Source of the DNA: Streptomyces sp. CB01635
GTDB lineage: Bacteria > Actinomycetota > Actinomycetes > Streptomycetales > Streptomycetaceae
NCBI RefSeq assembly: GCF_002803065.1
Contig: NZ_NNBL01000003.1
Span: 1,137,461-1,201,460, forward strand
Length of the DNA stretch: 64,000 nucleotides
Reading direction: 5' to 3'
Under the pieces are notes generated by a model that was not told where the DNA came from, did not search any database, and worked only from the letters and a program-made list of their open reading frames with translations. A program made the translations under genes and the position numbers. This document shows, one piece after another, positions 25,818 through 34,933 of the stretch (positions within the stretch are counted from its first letter, which is position 1; every line of letters starts with the position of its first letter).

Positions 25818-27263
25818 TCATTCGGCGGTCCGTCCGATCTGCACGTTCTCGAGGATCCCCGCCGCGTCGGGGACGAGAATCGCCAGCGAGTAGTAGGCGG
25901 TGACGAGGTAGTTGATGATCGCGGTGGTGTTGATGCCCATGAACCTGACGTTCAGGCCGGGCTGGTACTCCTCGGGGATGCCGGTCTGGTAGAGGCCGAC
26001 GACTCCCTGGTCGGACTCCCCGGTGCGCAGCGCGAGGATGCTGGTCGTGTGCTGCGGCGTGACCGGGATCTTGCCGCAGGGGAACAGCGGAACGCCTCGC
26101 CAGGCGGGCACCTCATGGCCGTCGACGTTCGCGGTGCCGGGCACCAGACCGCGCCGGTTGCACTGCCGGAAGAACGCGGCGATCGCCTTCGGATGGGCGA
26201 GGAAGAGCTTCGTCTTACGGCGCATGGAGAGCAGTTCGTCGAGATCGTCGGGGGTGGGCGGGCCGGAGAAGGTGCTGATGCGCTGGCCGTAGTCGACGTT
26301 GTGCAGCAGCCCGAACTCGTGGTTGTTGAGGAGTTCCCACTCCTGGCGCTCGCGGATCTCCTCGATGGTGAGGCGGAGTTGCTCCTCGGTCTGGTCCATC
26401 GGGTCGTTGTAGAGGTCGGCGATGCGGGTGTGGACGCGCAGGACGGTCTGGGTGAGGGACAACTCGTATTCGCGAGGCGTGAGTTCATAGTCGACGAAGC
26501 CGCCGGACAGCGTCGGCTCACCCGTGTGCCCGGACTGCACGGGGACGTCTGCCTCACCCTTGCGGTTCCTCGGCAGCCGCTGCCGTTCGACGTACTCCCG
26601 CAGGTGCGCGTCGAGGGACGGTGTCCGCTCGGTGAGCTCCTCGACGACGTCCCAGGGCAGTACGAGAACGGTGCCCGCGGTCTCGGCCCGGACCGAGCTG
26701 AGCCACAGCGGGTCCGGCTGGCCGATGGCCTCGTCGCCCATCTGGTCGCCGTCCGTGACGACGCCGATGACCTCCTCATCGCCGTACTTGCCTTCGGTGA
26801 AGCGGGTGAACCGCCCGTGGGCCACCAGGTACGCCTCGGTCACCGGCTGCCCGGCCTCGAAGAGGATCTGCCCGGCCCGCACCTCCCGGGTCCGGAACCG
26901 GGTGGCGATTTCCTTCAGTACGTCGATGTCGTCGTACCCGCGCAGGACGGGGAGTTCGGTGAGCGTCTCGGGGATGACTTTGATGTCGTTCCCGCCGTTC
27001 TGGTCGAACTGCACCCTGCCGCGGCCGATGCTGAGCTGGAGACGCCGGTTGACCCGGTACGTGCCGCCCTTGACGTCCACCCATGGCAGGGACTTCAGCA
27101 GCCACCGTGAGGTGATGGCCTGCATCTGCGGTGCGGACTTGGTGGTCGTGGCCAGCCGGCGTGCCGCATGGGTACCGAGACTGGTCAGCTGCTGGTCGGT
27201 CGGGACTTCAGGTGCGGTCTCTTCGTCGCTCGCGGGACCGGTGGCACTGTCCGGTACGGACAC
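25818..27263 (-). CDS. cnb: Family 2B encapsulin shell protein with cyclic-nucleotide-type domain
   Basis: A 481-residue protein starting at GTG ([10 protein letters not shown]) behind GGGAGGGAA. Layout: a disordered N-terminal arm (1-45), the HK97-type shell E-loop and P-domain start ([43 protein letters not shown]), an inserted cNMP-binding-like domain (about 105-225), then the rest of the HK97 fold from [41 protein letters not shown] to the C terminus. Formerly annotated as cyclic nucleotide-binding protein/EshA-like. Such shells assemble into protein nanocompartments, and 2-MIB synthase is their known cargo type. First gene of the operon. Confidence 0.92.
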   Translation of the reverse strand: MSVPDSATGPASDEETAPEVPTDQQLTSLGTHAARRLATTTKSAPQMQAITSRWLLKSLPWVDVKGGTYRVNRRLQLSIGRGRVQFDQNGGNDIKVIPETLTELPVLRGYDDIDVLKEIATRFRTREVRAGQILFEAGQPVTEAYLVAHGRFTRFTEGKYGDEEVIGVVTDGDQMGDEAIGQPDPLWLSSVRAETAGTVLVLPWDVVEELTERTPSLDAHLREYVERQRLPRNRKGEADVPVQSGHTGEPTLSGGFVDYELTPREYELSLTQTVLRVHTRIADLYNDPMDQTEEQLRLTIEEIRERQEWELLNNHEFGLLHNVDYGQRISTFSGPPTPDDLDELLSMRRKTKLFLAHPKAIAAFFRQCNRRGLVPGTANVDGHEVPAWRGVPLFPCGKIPVTPQHTTSILALRTGESDQGVVGLYQTGIPEEYQPGLNVRFMGINTTAIINYLVTAYYSLAILVPDAAGILENVQIGRTAE

Positions 27264-27550
27264 ATTCCCTCCCAGGAGATGTAACGAGGGTGGGCGAAGC
27301 GATCGGTGGTACGAAAGCTCCTCGTTGCACACACAAGGCAAGCAGCCGGGAGTGGTGGCCAGGTACGGCGCGAAGGGGGCGATTTCGTGTCCTGGAAGTG
27401 CAAACCTGCCGAATGAGGCAGACGGTCAAGCGGACCGTGATCGCGCGCCGTCCCGCACCACGGGAACGTGTGCGCGGGACGCGTACGAGCGATGGGGCGC
27501 CGCGGTGGGTGGCTATTGGGTTTGCCATTCCCGGGCGCGCGGTGTCGTGG

Positions 27551-28096
27551 TTACTGGGCGCGCCACTCCGGAGCGAGGATCGCCCAGAGCTGCGTGCCGT
27601 GACGGGTGCCGTCGTACGGCCAGGACTCGCGCTGAACGCCTTCGAGTGTCATGCCGAGCCGTTTGGCCACCGCGGCGCTGCGTGCGTTGTCGGCCCGGCA
27701 GTGCCATTCGGCGCGGTGCAGGCCCCGTGTGGTGAACGCCCAGTCCAGCAAGGTGCCGCACGCCGGTGTGATCAGGCCGTGGCCCTCGGCGTCCGGATCA
27801 AGCCAGCAGCCGATCTCGCAGGAACCGGAAGCGGCGTCGAAGTCCACGAACATCACGCCGCCGACGAGCGTGCCGTCGAGCCAGATGCCGTAGAGGCGGC
27901 CGCCGTCCGCGGCCTGGCGCTCGGCGTACCGGCGCAGTGTGGCGCGCGCCCCGTCGACGTCGACAGTGACGAACCCCGCACCGACCCACGGCCGGATGTG
28001 CTCGCGCGCCCGGTCCAGGTGGGCGGCGAACTCCTCGGCATGCCATATCTCGAGCGGGGCGAGACGGGCGTCGTCCCGCAGGGGGAGAGAGAACAT
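27551..28096 (-). CDS. RimJ/RimL-type GNAT acetyltransferase
   Basis: A 181-residue protein starting MFSLPLRDDARLAPLEIWHAEEF, typical of the RimL subgroup. Core EIGCWLDPDAEGHGLITPACGTLLDWAF holds the acetyl-CoA contact, and RAEWHCRADNARSAAVAKRLGMTLEGVQRES is the conserved alpha-4/beta-6 unit. It would acetylate an N-terminal or small-molecule amine in the cytoplasm. Divergent from a TetR gene with 48 bp between the starts, so probably its target. Confidence 0.87.
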   Translation of the reverse strand: MFSLPLRDDARLAPLEIWHAEEFAAHLDRAREHIRPWVGAGFVTVDVDGARATLRRYAERQAADGGRLYGIWLDGTLVGGVMFVDFDAASGSCEIGCWLDPDAEGHGLITPACGTLLDWAFTTRGLHRAEWHCRADNARSAAVAKRLGMTLEGVQRESWPYDGTRHGTQLWAILAPEWRAQ

Positions 28097-28144
28097 GAGG
28101 ACCCCATTCACACAACAAGCGTTTTGGCTATGTACCGTAGCAGG

Positions 28145-28735
28145 ATGCCACGTACCAAGGGGGACCATGAGGCCCGTCGCCGTGACGTCTCCGAGGCGGT
28201 CTGGCGGGTGCTGGTCGCGCACGGATTCGGCGGCCTGACCATGCGCGCCGTCGCCGCCGAACTCGACGCGTCCACCGGCCTGCTGACCCACTACTTCCCG
28301 GCCAAGCGCGACCTGGTCGCGTACGCCCTCGACCTGCTCGAGCAGCGGACCGTCTCGCGCCCCCGGCCTGCGGCGGGGGAGGGCCTGGCCGCGCTGAAGG
28401 CCGCCCTGATGAGCATCCTCCCGCTGACGGGCGAGGCAACCGACAGCAACCGGATCTGGGTGTCCTCCTGGGACACCGCGCTCGCCGACCCCGGGCTGAG
28501 TGCCGACTACGCCGGCAAGTACGGGCGAGGTCGCGACAAGCTGCGCGACCTCGTCGAGGCCGCTCAGGAGGCGGGCGCACTGCGCGCCGGGGATCCGGCG
28601 CGCATCGCGGCCGGCGCCCAGGCCTTCGTGCTCGGCCTGGTGGTGCAGGCGCTGTTCGACCCCGAGGCGTTCCCGCCTCGTCGCCAGGCCGAGCTCCTTG
28701 GCGACTATCTGGACGCGTTGACCCGCACTCGGTAG
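28145..28735 (+). CDS. TetR/AcrR family regulator
   Basis: A 196-residue repressor starting MPRTKGDHEARRRDVSEAVWRVLVAHGFGGLTMRAVAAELDASTGLLTHYFPAKRDLV, a standard TetR HTH at residues 8-55. The C-terminal helical domain resembles TetR_C_6 (BetI-like). The ligand is unknown. It probably controls the divergent GNAT gene and itself. Confidence 0.88.
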   Translation: MPRTKGDHEARRRDVSEAVWRVLVAHGFGGLTMRAVAAELDASTGLLTHYFPAKRDLVAYALDLLEQRTVSRPRPAAGEGLAALKAALMSILPLTGEATDSNRIWVSSWDTALADPGLSADYAGKYGRGRDKLRDLVEAAQEAGALRAGDPARIAAGAQAFVLGLVVQALFDPEAFPPRRQAELLGDYLDALTRTR

Positions 28736-28748
28736 CGGGCCGGCGGGG

Positions 28749-29726
28749 CTACCGGTTCGCGGGCGGAGCCGTCGACGCGCGCAGGACCGGCCGGGACGGC
28801 AGCCGGGAGGTGACCGTGACGTGGTGGCCGGCGAGCAGGTCGATGAGGCGCGTGACGGCGAGTGCGCCCACCTCCTCCACCGGGACGTCGAGCGCGGTCA
28901 CGGAAGGTGTCGTCGACTTGAGGCTGCTCAGATCGTCGGCCGCGGCCAGACTGACGTCCTCGGGCACCCGGCGATGCGCTGCCGCGAGTCCGTGCAGCAG
29001 ACCGAGCGTCAGGTAGCTGTTGTACGCGAGCACGGCCGTGGCCTCGCGCGGGAGGGTGCGGGCGGCCTCGATCCCCGCGTCGAACGTGGGCGGCATGGGG
29101 CCGAGGACATGCAGCCGGGCCTTCGCCTGTTCCGCCCGCTCCCTCAGGATCGCGGACCGCTGCCCGTCGGCCCAGGAGCCCGCGGGGCCCGAGACATACG
29201 CGATGTCCCGGTGACCCTGGTCGAGGAGGTGATCCATGAGCTGCGCCAGGCCCGTCGCCGTGTCGGCCACGACTGCGGGCAGCCGGCCCACCTGGCGGTC
29301 GACCAGTATGAGGGGCACGCGCCGCGCGCGTTCCCGCAGCGCGGCATCGGTTCCTACCGGAGTGACCATGATCAGCCCGTCGGCCTGTTCCGCGAGGCGG
29401 TCGGCGAGCTCCGCCTCGCGCGTGGGGTCGTACTCCGAGACGGCGATCAAGAGGTGACGGTCGGTCTTCTCGGCGGTCTGCTGGGCGCCCATCACGAGCG
29501 GCGCGAAGAACGGGTTGGAGAGCGTCGGCACGACGAGACCGACCAGTCCCGTCCGCCCGGTGGTCAGCGCGCGGGCGGCGGCGTTGGGGTGGAAGCCGAG
29601 GCGCTGCGCGGCGTCCAGTACCCGCAGGCGGGTGGGTTCCGCGACCAGCTCGGGGCGCTGCAGGGCCCTTGAGGCCGTGGCCTTGGACACCCCCGCCGCG
29701 CGCGCCACATCCATCAGCGTCGCCAT
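28749..29726 (-). CDS. LacI family transcriptional regulator
   Basis: A 325-residue repressor starting MATLMDVARAAGVSKATASRALQRPELVAEPTRLRVLDAAQRLGFHPNAAARALTTGRTGLVGLVVP. The HTH and hinge helix are complete and the periplasmic-binding-like effector domain runs to the end (PEDVSLAAADDLSSLKSTTPSVTAL). It is divergent from a purine-type permease and adenine-deaminase-family gene. The spacer holds a perfect LacI-style inverted repeat, so it most likely controls purine uptake in response to a nucleobase or nucleoside. Confidence 0.9.
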   Translation of the reverse strand: MATLMDVARAAGVSKATASRALQRPELVAEPTRLRVLDAAQRLGFHPNAAARALTTGRTGLVGLVVPTLSNPFFAPLVMGAQQTAEKTDRHLLIAVSEYDPTREAELADRLAEQADGLIMVTPVGTDAALRERARRVPLILVDRQVGRLPAVVADTATGLAQLMDHLLDQGHRDIAYVSGPAGSWADGQRSAILRERAEQAKARLHVLGPMPPTFDAGIEAARTLPREATAVLAYNSYLTLGLLHGLAAAHRRVPEDVSLAAADDLSSLKSTTPSVTALDVPVEEVGALAVTRLIDLLAGHHVTVTSRLPSRPVLRASTAPPANR

Positions 29727-29805
29727 CGCCGCCCCCTGCCTGACGTGCCCGCCGAGCATGCGCGGGCCCCTGTGTTCACATTCGCTTTACGGCATGTCAT
29801 CATAC

Positions 29806-29852
29806 CTGCAACCGGTCTCTGCAACCGGTTACAGAACCCGGTTGCAGAGACC
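29806..29852. promoter_or_regulatory. LacI-type operator cluster CCTGCAACCGG
   Basis: GGTCTCTGCAACCGG (29814-29828) and its exact complement CCGGTTGCAGAGACC (29838-29852) flank a 9-nt spacer. A third TGCAACCGGT copy sits at 29807-29816. The AACCGGTT core matches the CG-centred palindromes bound by LacI proteins. It lies between the LacI gene and the permease gene. Confidence 0.7.
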
Positions 29853-29949
29853 TGGCCCAAGCCGGGTGTCCCCACCTCCCGCGAGCCCTCCCGCGCCGAC
29901 GCCGCCGCAGGCAGTCCTGCCCGACCCCTCATCCCCGCCGAGGATTCGT

Positions 29950-31314
29950 ATGCCACCCACCGCTCCGACCACCGGCGAGCAGACCGCCGTCACGACCGAG
30001 CCACCCGCCTCGCTCACCGAACGTCTCTTCAGCGTCCGAGGCCGAGGCAGCACCCACCGCACCGAAATCGTGGCGGGCGCCTCGATGTTCATGGCCGCCG
30101 CCTACGCCGTGGTCGTCGTGCCCGGTCAGCTGGCCGGCGCCGGTGTGCCGCACGGCGCCGCCACCACCGCCGTCATCATCGCGATAGCCCTGGCCACCCT
30201 GGCGATGGGCCTGATAGCCAACCTGCCCTTCGTCGTCGCCCCGGGCCTCGGCGGAGTGGCGCTCGTCGCGTTCACCATCGTCGGCCAGGATCACGTTCCC
30301 TGGGACACGGCGCTCGGCATGGTCTTCTGGTCCGGCGTGGCCTTCCTGGTGCTGACCCTCCTCGGCATCCGCGACCTCGTCACGCGCCTGATGCCGATGC
30401 ACCTCAAGTACGCCATCAGCGGCGGCCTCGGCCTCTACATCGCCCTGATCGGATTCCGGGACGCGGACCTCGTCGTCGGCAACGCCGACAAGGCGGCGCT
30501 CGCCGTCGGCGACCTGTCGAAGCCCGCCGGTCTCCTTGCCCTTGCCGGGTTGCTGCTGCTCACGGCGCTCGCCTCGCGCAAGGTGCCCGGCGCGTTCCTC
30601 CTCACCATCGCGGCGGTGACGATCGCCGGTATCCCGCTGGGCGTGACCGAGGTCCCCGACAGCCTCTTCTCGGCGCCGGACTCGCCCGGCCCGCTGCTCT
30701 TCCACATCGACATCCTCGGCGCCCTCAAGCCCGAGTACTTCCCGTACATCTTCGCCTTCTTCGTCTCGGAGTTCTTCTCCATGACCGGGACGCTGCTGGC
30801 CGTCGCCGGGCGGGCCGGGCTCCTCGACAAGGACGGCAACATCCCCGGCTCCCGCCGCCCGTTCCTCGTCGACTCCGTCTCCGTGATGGGCGGGGCCGCC
30901 GTCGGCGCGCCCTCGATGACGGCCTACCTGGAGTCGTCGGCCGGTGCCGACTCGGGAGGCAGGACCGGCCTCGCGTCGGTGTGGGCGGCCTGCGGCTTCG
31001 GCCTCCTGCTGCTGGTCACCCCCTTCGCGACGCTGATCCCGTCCGCGGCCACGGCGCCCGTCCTCATGTACATCGGGCTGAACATGCTCGGTGCCCTGAA
31101 GAACGTCGACTTCAAGGACCCGACCCACGCCGTCCCCGCGGCACTGACCGTCGCGACCACCTTGTTCTTCGGCAACTTCGGCACCGGCATCGCGACGGGC
31201 CTGGCCGCGCACGTTCTGGTCAAGACCGTCAGCGGGCGGATCCGCGAGGTGGCCTGGCCGCTGTGGATCGTGATGATCCCGCTCGGCTACTACTTCTACA
31301 CCCTCGTCCCGTGA
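29950..31314 (+). CDS. NCS2/AzgA-type purine permease
   Basis: A 454-residue integral membrane transporter with about 12-14 helices. It starts MPPTAPTTGEQTAVTTEPPAS, then a hydrophilic RLFSVRGRGSTHRTEIVAGASMFMAAAYAVVVVPGQLA, the AzgA opening. The signature FFVSEFFSMTGTLLAVAGRAGLLDKDGNIPGSRRPFLVDSVSVMGGAAVGAPSMTAYLESSAG is diagnostic for adenine/guanine/hypoxanthine H+ symporters. It imports a purine for the enzyme encoded 29 bp downstream. Likely LacI-controlled. Confidence 0.93.
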   Translation: MPPTAPTTGEQTAVTTEPPASLTERLFSVRGRGSTHRTEIVAGASMFMAAAYAVVVVPGQLAGAGVPHGAATTAVIIAIALATLAMGLIANLPFVVAPGLGGVALVAFTIVGQDHVPWDTALGMVFWSGVAFLVLTLLGIRDLVTRLMPMHLKYAISGGLGLYIALIGFRDADLVVGNADKAALAVGDLSKPAGLLALAGLLLLTALASRKVPGAFLLTIAAVTIAGIPLGVTEVPDSLFSAPDSPGPLLFHIDILGALKPEYFPYIFAFFVSEFFSMTGTLLAVAGRAGLLDKDGNIPGSRRPFLVDSVSVMGGAAVGAPSMTAYLESSAGADSGGRTGLASVWAACGFGLLLLVTPFATLIPSAATAPVLMYIGLNMLGALKNVDFKDPTHAVPAALTVATTLFFGNFGTGIATGLAAHVLVKTVSGRIREVAWPLWIVMIPLGYYFYTLVP

Positions 31315-31343
31315 CGGCACCGTCCACGAAGGAGCACGACGAC

Positions 31344-33053
31344 ATGAGTGAACAGCACGACCTCCGGATCTTCGGCGGGAGCGTGGTGTCCACCTTCACC
31401 GGCGAGGAGTTTCCCGCGGACGTGCTGGTCCGGGGGAGCGCGATCAGCGCCGTACTGCCGCCGGGCACACCCGCCGAGGCGCGCGAGGAGATCGACGCCA
31501 CCGGCATGCGGATCGTCCCCGGTTTCGTGGACGCCCACATGCACATCGAGAGCGCCTTCCTCACGCCGCAACAGTTCGCCGCGGTGACGCTGGCCCGCGG
31601 CACCACCACCGTCCTCGCCGACCCGCACGAGATCGTCAACGTCGCGGGCCGGGACGCCATGCGGTGGATGATCGACGCCGGTGACCGGACGCCGCAGACC
31701 CAGCTGTGGGGCGTGCCCTCGTGCGTGCCCGCGCTGGAAGGTCTTGAGCACGCCGGTGCGGCGCTGTCCGCCGACGACATCGCGGAGATGCTGCGCTGGC
31801 CGGGCGTGGTGGCGCTGGGCGAGGTCATGGACTACCGGGCGGTCGTGGCCGGCGACCCGCGGATGGCAGCGGTCACCGCCGCCGCCCGGGCACAGGGAAC
31901 GATCCTGGACGGCCACTGCCCGAACCTCAGCGGCGCCGAACTCAGCGCCTACCTGGCCACGGGCGTGGACTCCGACCACACCAAGAACCGCACCGAAGTG
32001 GTCCTGGAGAAGGCCCGCCTGGGCATGACGATGATGCTCCAGGAGAAGTGCCTCGACGAGGACGTCGCGAAGGCACTCCTCGACCTGCCCCAGCTGCCGC
32101 CGCTGTGCCTCGTGACCGACGACCTCGCGGCCGACCACATCGTCACCAAGGGACACCTGGACCACATTGCCCGTGTGGCGGTGGCGGCGGGCTTCCCGCC
32201 GCACGTCGTCCTGCGCGCGCTGACCTGGACCCCGGCGCAGCGGCTGCGGCTGTACGACCGGGGAGTCGTCTCGCCCGGCAAGCGCGCCGACCTGGTCCTC
32301 CTGCGCGGCGAACTCGCCGCGTTCGACCCGGCCGTCGTGCTGGCCGGCGGCCAGGTCGTGGGCAGGGACGGAGCCGCGGTCTACGAGGCACGGTCCGGGG
32401 AGGCAGGCGCCCTGGAAAGCCGGGTCGACGTTGAGGCGCAGGACGCCGAAGGGTTCCGCTGGCGCGTGGACCTGCCCGACGGGACGCACCGGTTCCGGGC
32501 CATGCGCGTGAACCCGCGTGACACCTATACCGAGGCCGCGGAGGTCGAACTCCCCGTGTCCGGCGGTGAAGTGGCGTGGGAGGGCCGGGCCGTGCTGGTC
32601 CGCGTCCGCAATCGCCACGGGCGCGACGGAGTCGTCTTCGCGCCGCTGCTCGGCCGGGACCTGGCCTCGGGCGCGGTGGCCACCACGTACGCCCACGACA
32701 GTCACAACCTGCTGACGATCGGTACGTCCCGTGCGGCGATGGCCGCCGCGTCGGCGACCGTGGTGGCCGACGGTGGCGGCGTGGCCGTCGTCCGCGGGAC
32801 CGCCGGAGAGAGCGTGGCGGCGCGGATGCCGCTCCCGGTCGGTGGCGTGCTGTCGGCCGAGCCCGCAGCGCGGGTCGCCGAAGAGGCGGGCGCCGTGCGA
32901 GCCGCCCTGGAGGCGTGGGGATGGGAACACCTCAACCCGTTCATGAGCGTGTCCACTCTGACGCTCGCCGTGTCCCCCGCTCTGAAGATCACTGACCGGT
33001 CACTGGTGGACGTCGCGCGGCGCGCGCCGGTGGGGGCGACGGTCGGTTCCTGA
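31344..33053 (+). CDS. ade: Adenine deaminase-family amidohydrolase
   Basis: A 569-residue metal-dependent hydrolase starting MSEQHDLRIFGGSVVS after GAAGGAG. Motifs: PGFVDAHMHIESAFLTP with the HxH pair, LADPHEIVNVAG, VALGEVMDYRAVV, GHCPNLSG, and VTDDLAADHIVTKGHLDHIARVAV. The C-terminal adenine-deaminase domain is complete. Two usual motifs deviate: GIxSDHE reads SDHT and GEMMN reads GEVMD, so the preferred substrate may not be adenine. Expected reaction: hydrolytic removal of the 6-amino group (adenine to hypoxanthine plus NH3). Cotranscribed with the permease. Confidence 0.87.
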   Translation: MSEQHDLRIFGGSVVSTFTGEEFPADVLVRGSAISAVLPPGTPAEAREEIDATGMRIVPGFVDAHMHIESAFLTPQQFAAVTLARGTTTVLADPHEIVNVAGRDAMRWMIDAGDRTPQTQLWGVPSCVPALEGLEHAGAALSADDIAEMLRWPGVVALGEVMDYRAVVAGDPRMAAVTAAARAQGTILDGHCPNLSGAELSAYLATGVDSDHTKNRTEVVLEKARLGMTMMLQEKCLDEDVAKALLDLPQLPPLCLVTDDLAADHIVTKGHLDHIARVAVAAGFPPHVVLRALTWTPAQRLRLYDRGVVSPGKRADLVLLRGELAAFDPAVVLAGGQVVGRDGAAVYEARSGEAGALESRVDVEAQDAEGFRWRVDLPDGTHRFRAMRVNPRDTYTEAAEVELPVSGGEVAWEGRAVLVRVRNRHGRDGVVFAPLLGRDLASGAVATTYAHDSHNLLTIGTSRAAMAAASATVVADGGGVAVVRGTAGESVAARMPLPVGGVLSAEPAARVAEEAGAVRAALEAWGWEHLNPFMSVSTLTLAVSPALKITDRSLVDVARRAPVGATVGS

Positions 33054-33062
33054 ACGGGGCCG

Positions 33063-33092
33063 GGGGAGTGACGGCGCCCGCCGCCACTCCCC
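33063..33092. terminator. Terminator after the deaminase gene
   Basis: GGGGAGTG and CACTCCCC form an 8-bp outer stem with an inner GGCG/CGCC pairing, just after the deaminase stop and before the convergent ABC operon end. Confidence 0.65.
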
Positions 33093-33101
33093 TCACGAGC
33101 C

Positions 33102-33893
33102 TCAGGCGGGTTGCCTCCGACTCGGCTTCCAGCCGGGACGCGGGACCGCCGCGCGCAGTGCCTGGGTGTACTCCTCCTGGGGATCGCGCAGCAGATCGCG
33201 GGTGTCCCCGCGCTCGACGATCCGGCCGCCGGACATCACGACGGCGATGTCGCTGATCTGGTGGACCACGGCGAGGTCGTGCGAGATGAACACGTAACTG
33301 ATGCCGCTGCGTTCGCGGATGTCGGCGAGCAGATTGAGGATCTGCGCCTGGATGGACACATCGAGCGCCGCCACCGCCTCGTCCAGTACGAGGACCTCCG
33401 GCTCGACGGCGATGGCGCGGGCGATGGCGACGCGCTGCCGCTGCCCGCCGGAGAGCTGGCGGGGGAGCATGGACGCGTGCCGCTCGGCCAGCCCGACCGC
33501 TTCGAGCAACTCCAGTGCGCGCCTGCGCCGTTCGGCGGGAGTCAGCGGGAAGTGCAGGGCGAGGCTGGTCTCCACGACATCGCCGATCCGCTGGAGCTTG
33601 TCGAGCGACGAGTAGGGGTCCTGGAACACGATCTGGATCTCGCGGGCGCGCCTGCGGCGTTCCGCCGATGACACCCGCCCGCCCCGACGCGGCCGACCGC
33701 ACACGCCGATCGACCCGCCGGTCGGCGTCTCCAGGCCGACCAGCATCCGCGCGACCGTCGTCTTGCCGGAGCCGGACTCGCCGACCACAGCCAGCGACTG
33801 GCCGCGCGAGAGCGTGAAGGACACATCGTCGACGGCGACCGCCTGCCCGAACTCCTTGCGCAGACCCGCCGCCTCGATCACGAAGTCGCTCAT
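33102..33893 (-). CDS. Oligopeptide/nickel-type ABC transporter ATPase (second)
   Basis: A 263-residue ATPase starting MSDFVIEAAGLRKEFGQAVAVDDVSF. Walker A is GESGSGKTT, the Q-loop is FQDPYSSLD, the signature is LSGGQRQRVAIARAI, Walker B is VLVLDEAVAALD, and the switch is ISHDLAVV. It is an OppF/DppF homologue. Walker B carries Ala after the DE where these proteins usually have Pro (DEAVAALD versus DEPTSALD), which the subfamily tolerates. Last gene of the six-gene operon; its ATG overlaps the stop of the previous gene (ATGA). Confidence 0.9.
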   Translation of the reverse strand: MSDFVIEAAGLRKEFGQAVAVDDVSFTLSRGQSLAVVGESGSGKTTVARMLVGLETPTGGSIGVCGRPRRGGRVSSAERRRRAREIQIVFQDPYSSLDKLQRIGDVVETSLALHFPLTPAERRRRALELLEAVGLAERHASMLPRQLSGGQRQRVAIARAIAVEPEVLVLDEAVAALDVSIQAQILNLLADIRERSGISYVFISHDLAVVHQISDIAVVMSGGRIVERGDTRDLLRDPQEEYTQALRAAVPRPGWKPSRRQPA

Positions 33894-34933
33894 GACTCTC
33901 CCTGCAAGGTGAGTTCGCCGGCCCGCGTGCACGCCACGCGCGCCCCCTCCAGCTCCATCACGGCCGGCCGCCCGTCCCCGCAGAACGGTCGCGCATGCGC
34001 GCACCGCGGGGCGAACGCGCACCCGTCGTCCGCCTCGAAGGCGGCAAGCGGCCGCCCAGGGATGACGGGCAGCCGGTGGACGACTTGATCGATGCTCGGC
34101 CGCGAGAGCATCAGACCGGAGGTGTACGGGTGCCGGGGGGTGGCCGTCAGCGCGCCGGCGGCCTGGGTTTCCACGATCCGGCCCGCGTACATGACGGCGA
34201 GCCGGTCGCAGGTGGCCGCCGCCAGCTCCAGGTCATGGGTGATCAGCAGCATGGCCGTACCGCGCTCCCGGCGCAGCTCGTCGAGGATGGCCATGACCTC
34301 GGACTGCGTGGTGACATCCAGGGCGGTGGTGGGCTCGTCGGCAAGGATCAGATCGGGCTCGACGGCAAGGACCGACGCGATCATGACGCGTTGCAGCAGC
34401 CCGCCGGACAGCTCGTGCGGGTACTGGCGCATCCGCCGCTCGCCGTCCGCGATGCCGACGTCCGACAGAAGCCGCACCGCCCGCGCCTTCGCCTCGGGGG
34501 CGGGCACGTCCAGGTTGGCGATCATGGCTTCGGTGAGGAAGTCGCCGATGCTGCGCACGGGATTGATGTGGGCCCGCGGATCCTGGAAGACCATCGCGAT
34601 GCGCTGGGCCCGCAGGCCGCGCAGGGCCCGCCGGTCCATGTCGGTCACCCGGATCCCGTCGAAGACGATGTCACCGGTGACGCGCGCTCCCGGCGGCGTG
34701 AGCCCGAGGATCGTCCGCGCCGTCATGGACTTGCCCGAGCCGGACTCGCCGACCAGTCCCACGGATTCGCCCCGGCCGATCGACAGGTCGACCTCCTCGA
34801 CGAGGGGCCGCCACTCCCGGCCGGCCGGAACCGCTAGCCCGAGCCCACGCAGATCGAGCAGACTGCCCCCGGGCAGACCCGTCTCCGTTCGACTCTTCTC
34901 CGGCTGATCCCTCTCACGCTTCAGGAGACTCAT
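33890..34933 (-). CDS. Oligopeptide/nickel-type ABC transporter ATPase (first)
   Basis: A 347-residue OppD/DppD homologue starting MSLLKRERDQPEKSR. Walker A GESGSGKSMTARTILG, Q-loop FQDPRAHINPVRS, signature LSGGLLQRVMIASVL, Walker B LILADEPTTALD, H-switch ITHDLELAAA. The C-terminal oligopeptide-transporter domain has the Fe-S-type cysteines (CAFAPRCAHARPFC). It couples ATP hydrolysis to solute import with the two permeases. Overlaps both neighbours by 4 nt. Confidence 0.92.
   Translation of the reverse strand: MSLLKRERDQPEKSRTETGLPGGSLLDLRGLGLAVPAGREWRPLVEEVDLSIGRGESVGLVGESGSGKSMTARTILGLTPPGARVTGDIVFDGIRVTDMDRRALRGLRAQRIAMVFQDPRAHINPVRSIGDFLTEAMIANLDVPAPEAKARAVRLLSDVGIADGERRMRQYPHELSGGLLQRVMIASVLAVEPDLILADEPTTALDVTTQSEVMAILDELRRERGTAMLLITHDLELAAATCDRLAVMYAGRIVETQAAGALTATPRHPYTSGLMLSRPSIDQVVHRLPVIPGRPLAAFEADDGCAFAPRCAHARPFCGDGRPAVMELEGARVACTRAGELTLQGES

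Noticed and set aside
29745..31343. A long frame joined upstream of the adenine-deaminase gene.
   Set aside because: It is an out-of-frame shadow of the permease gene; deaminase homology and the ribosome site begin at 31344.
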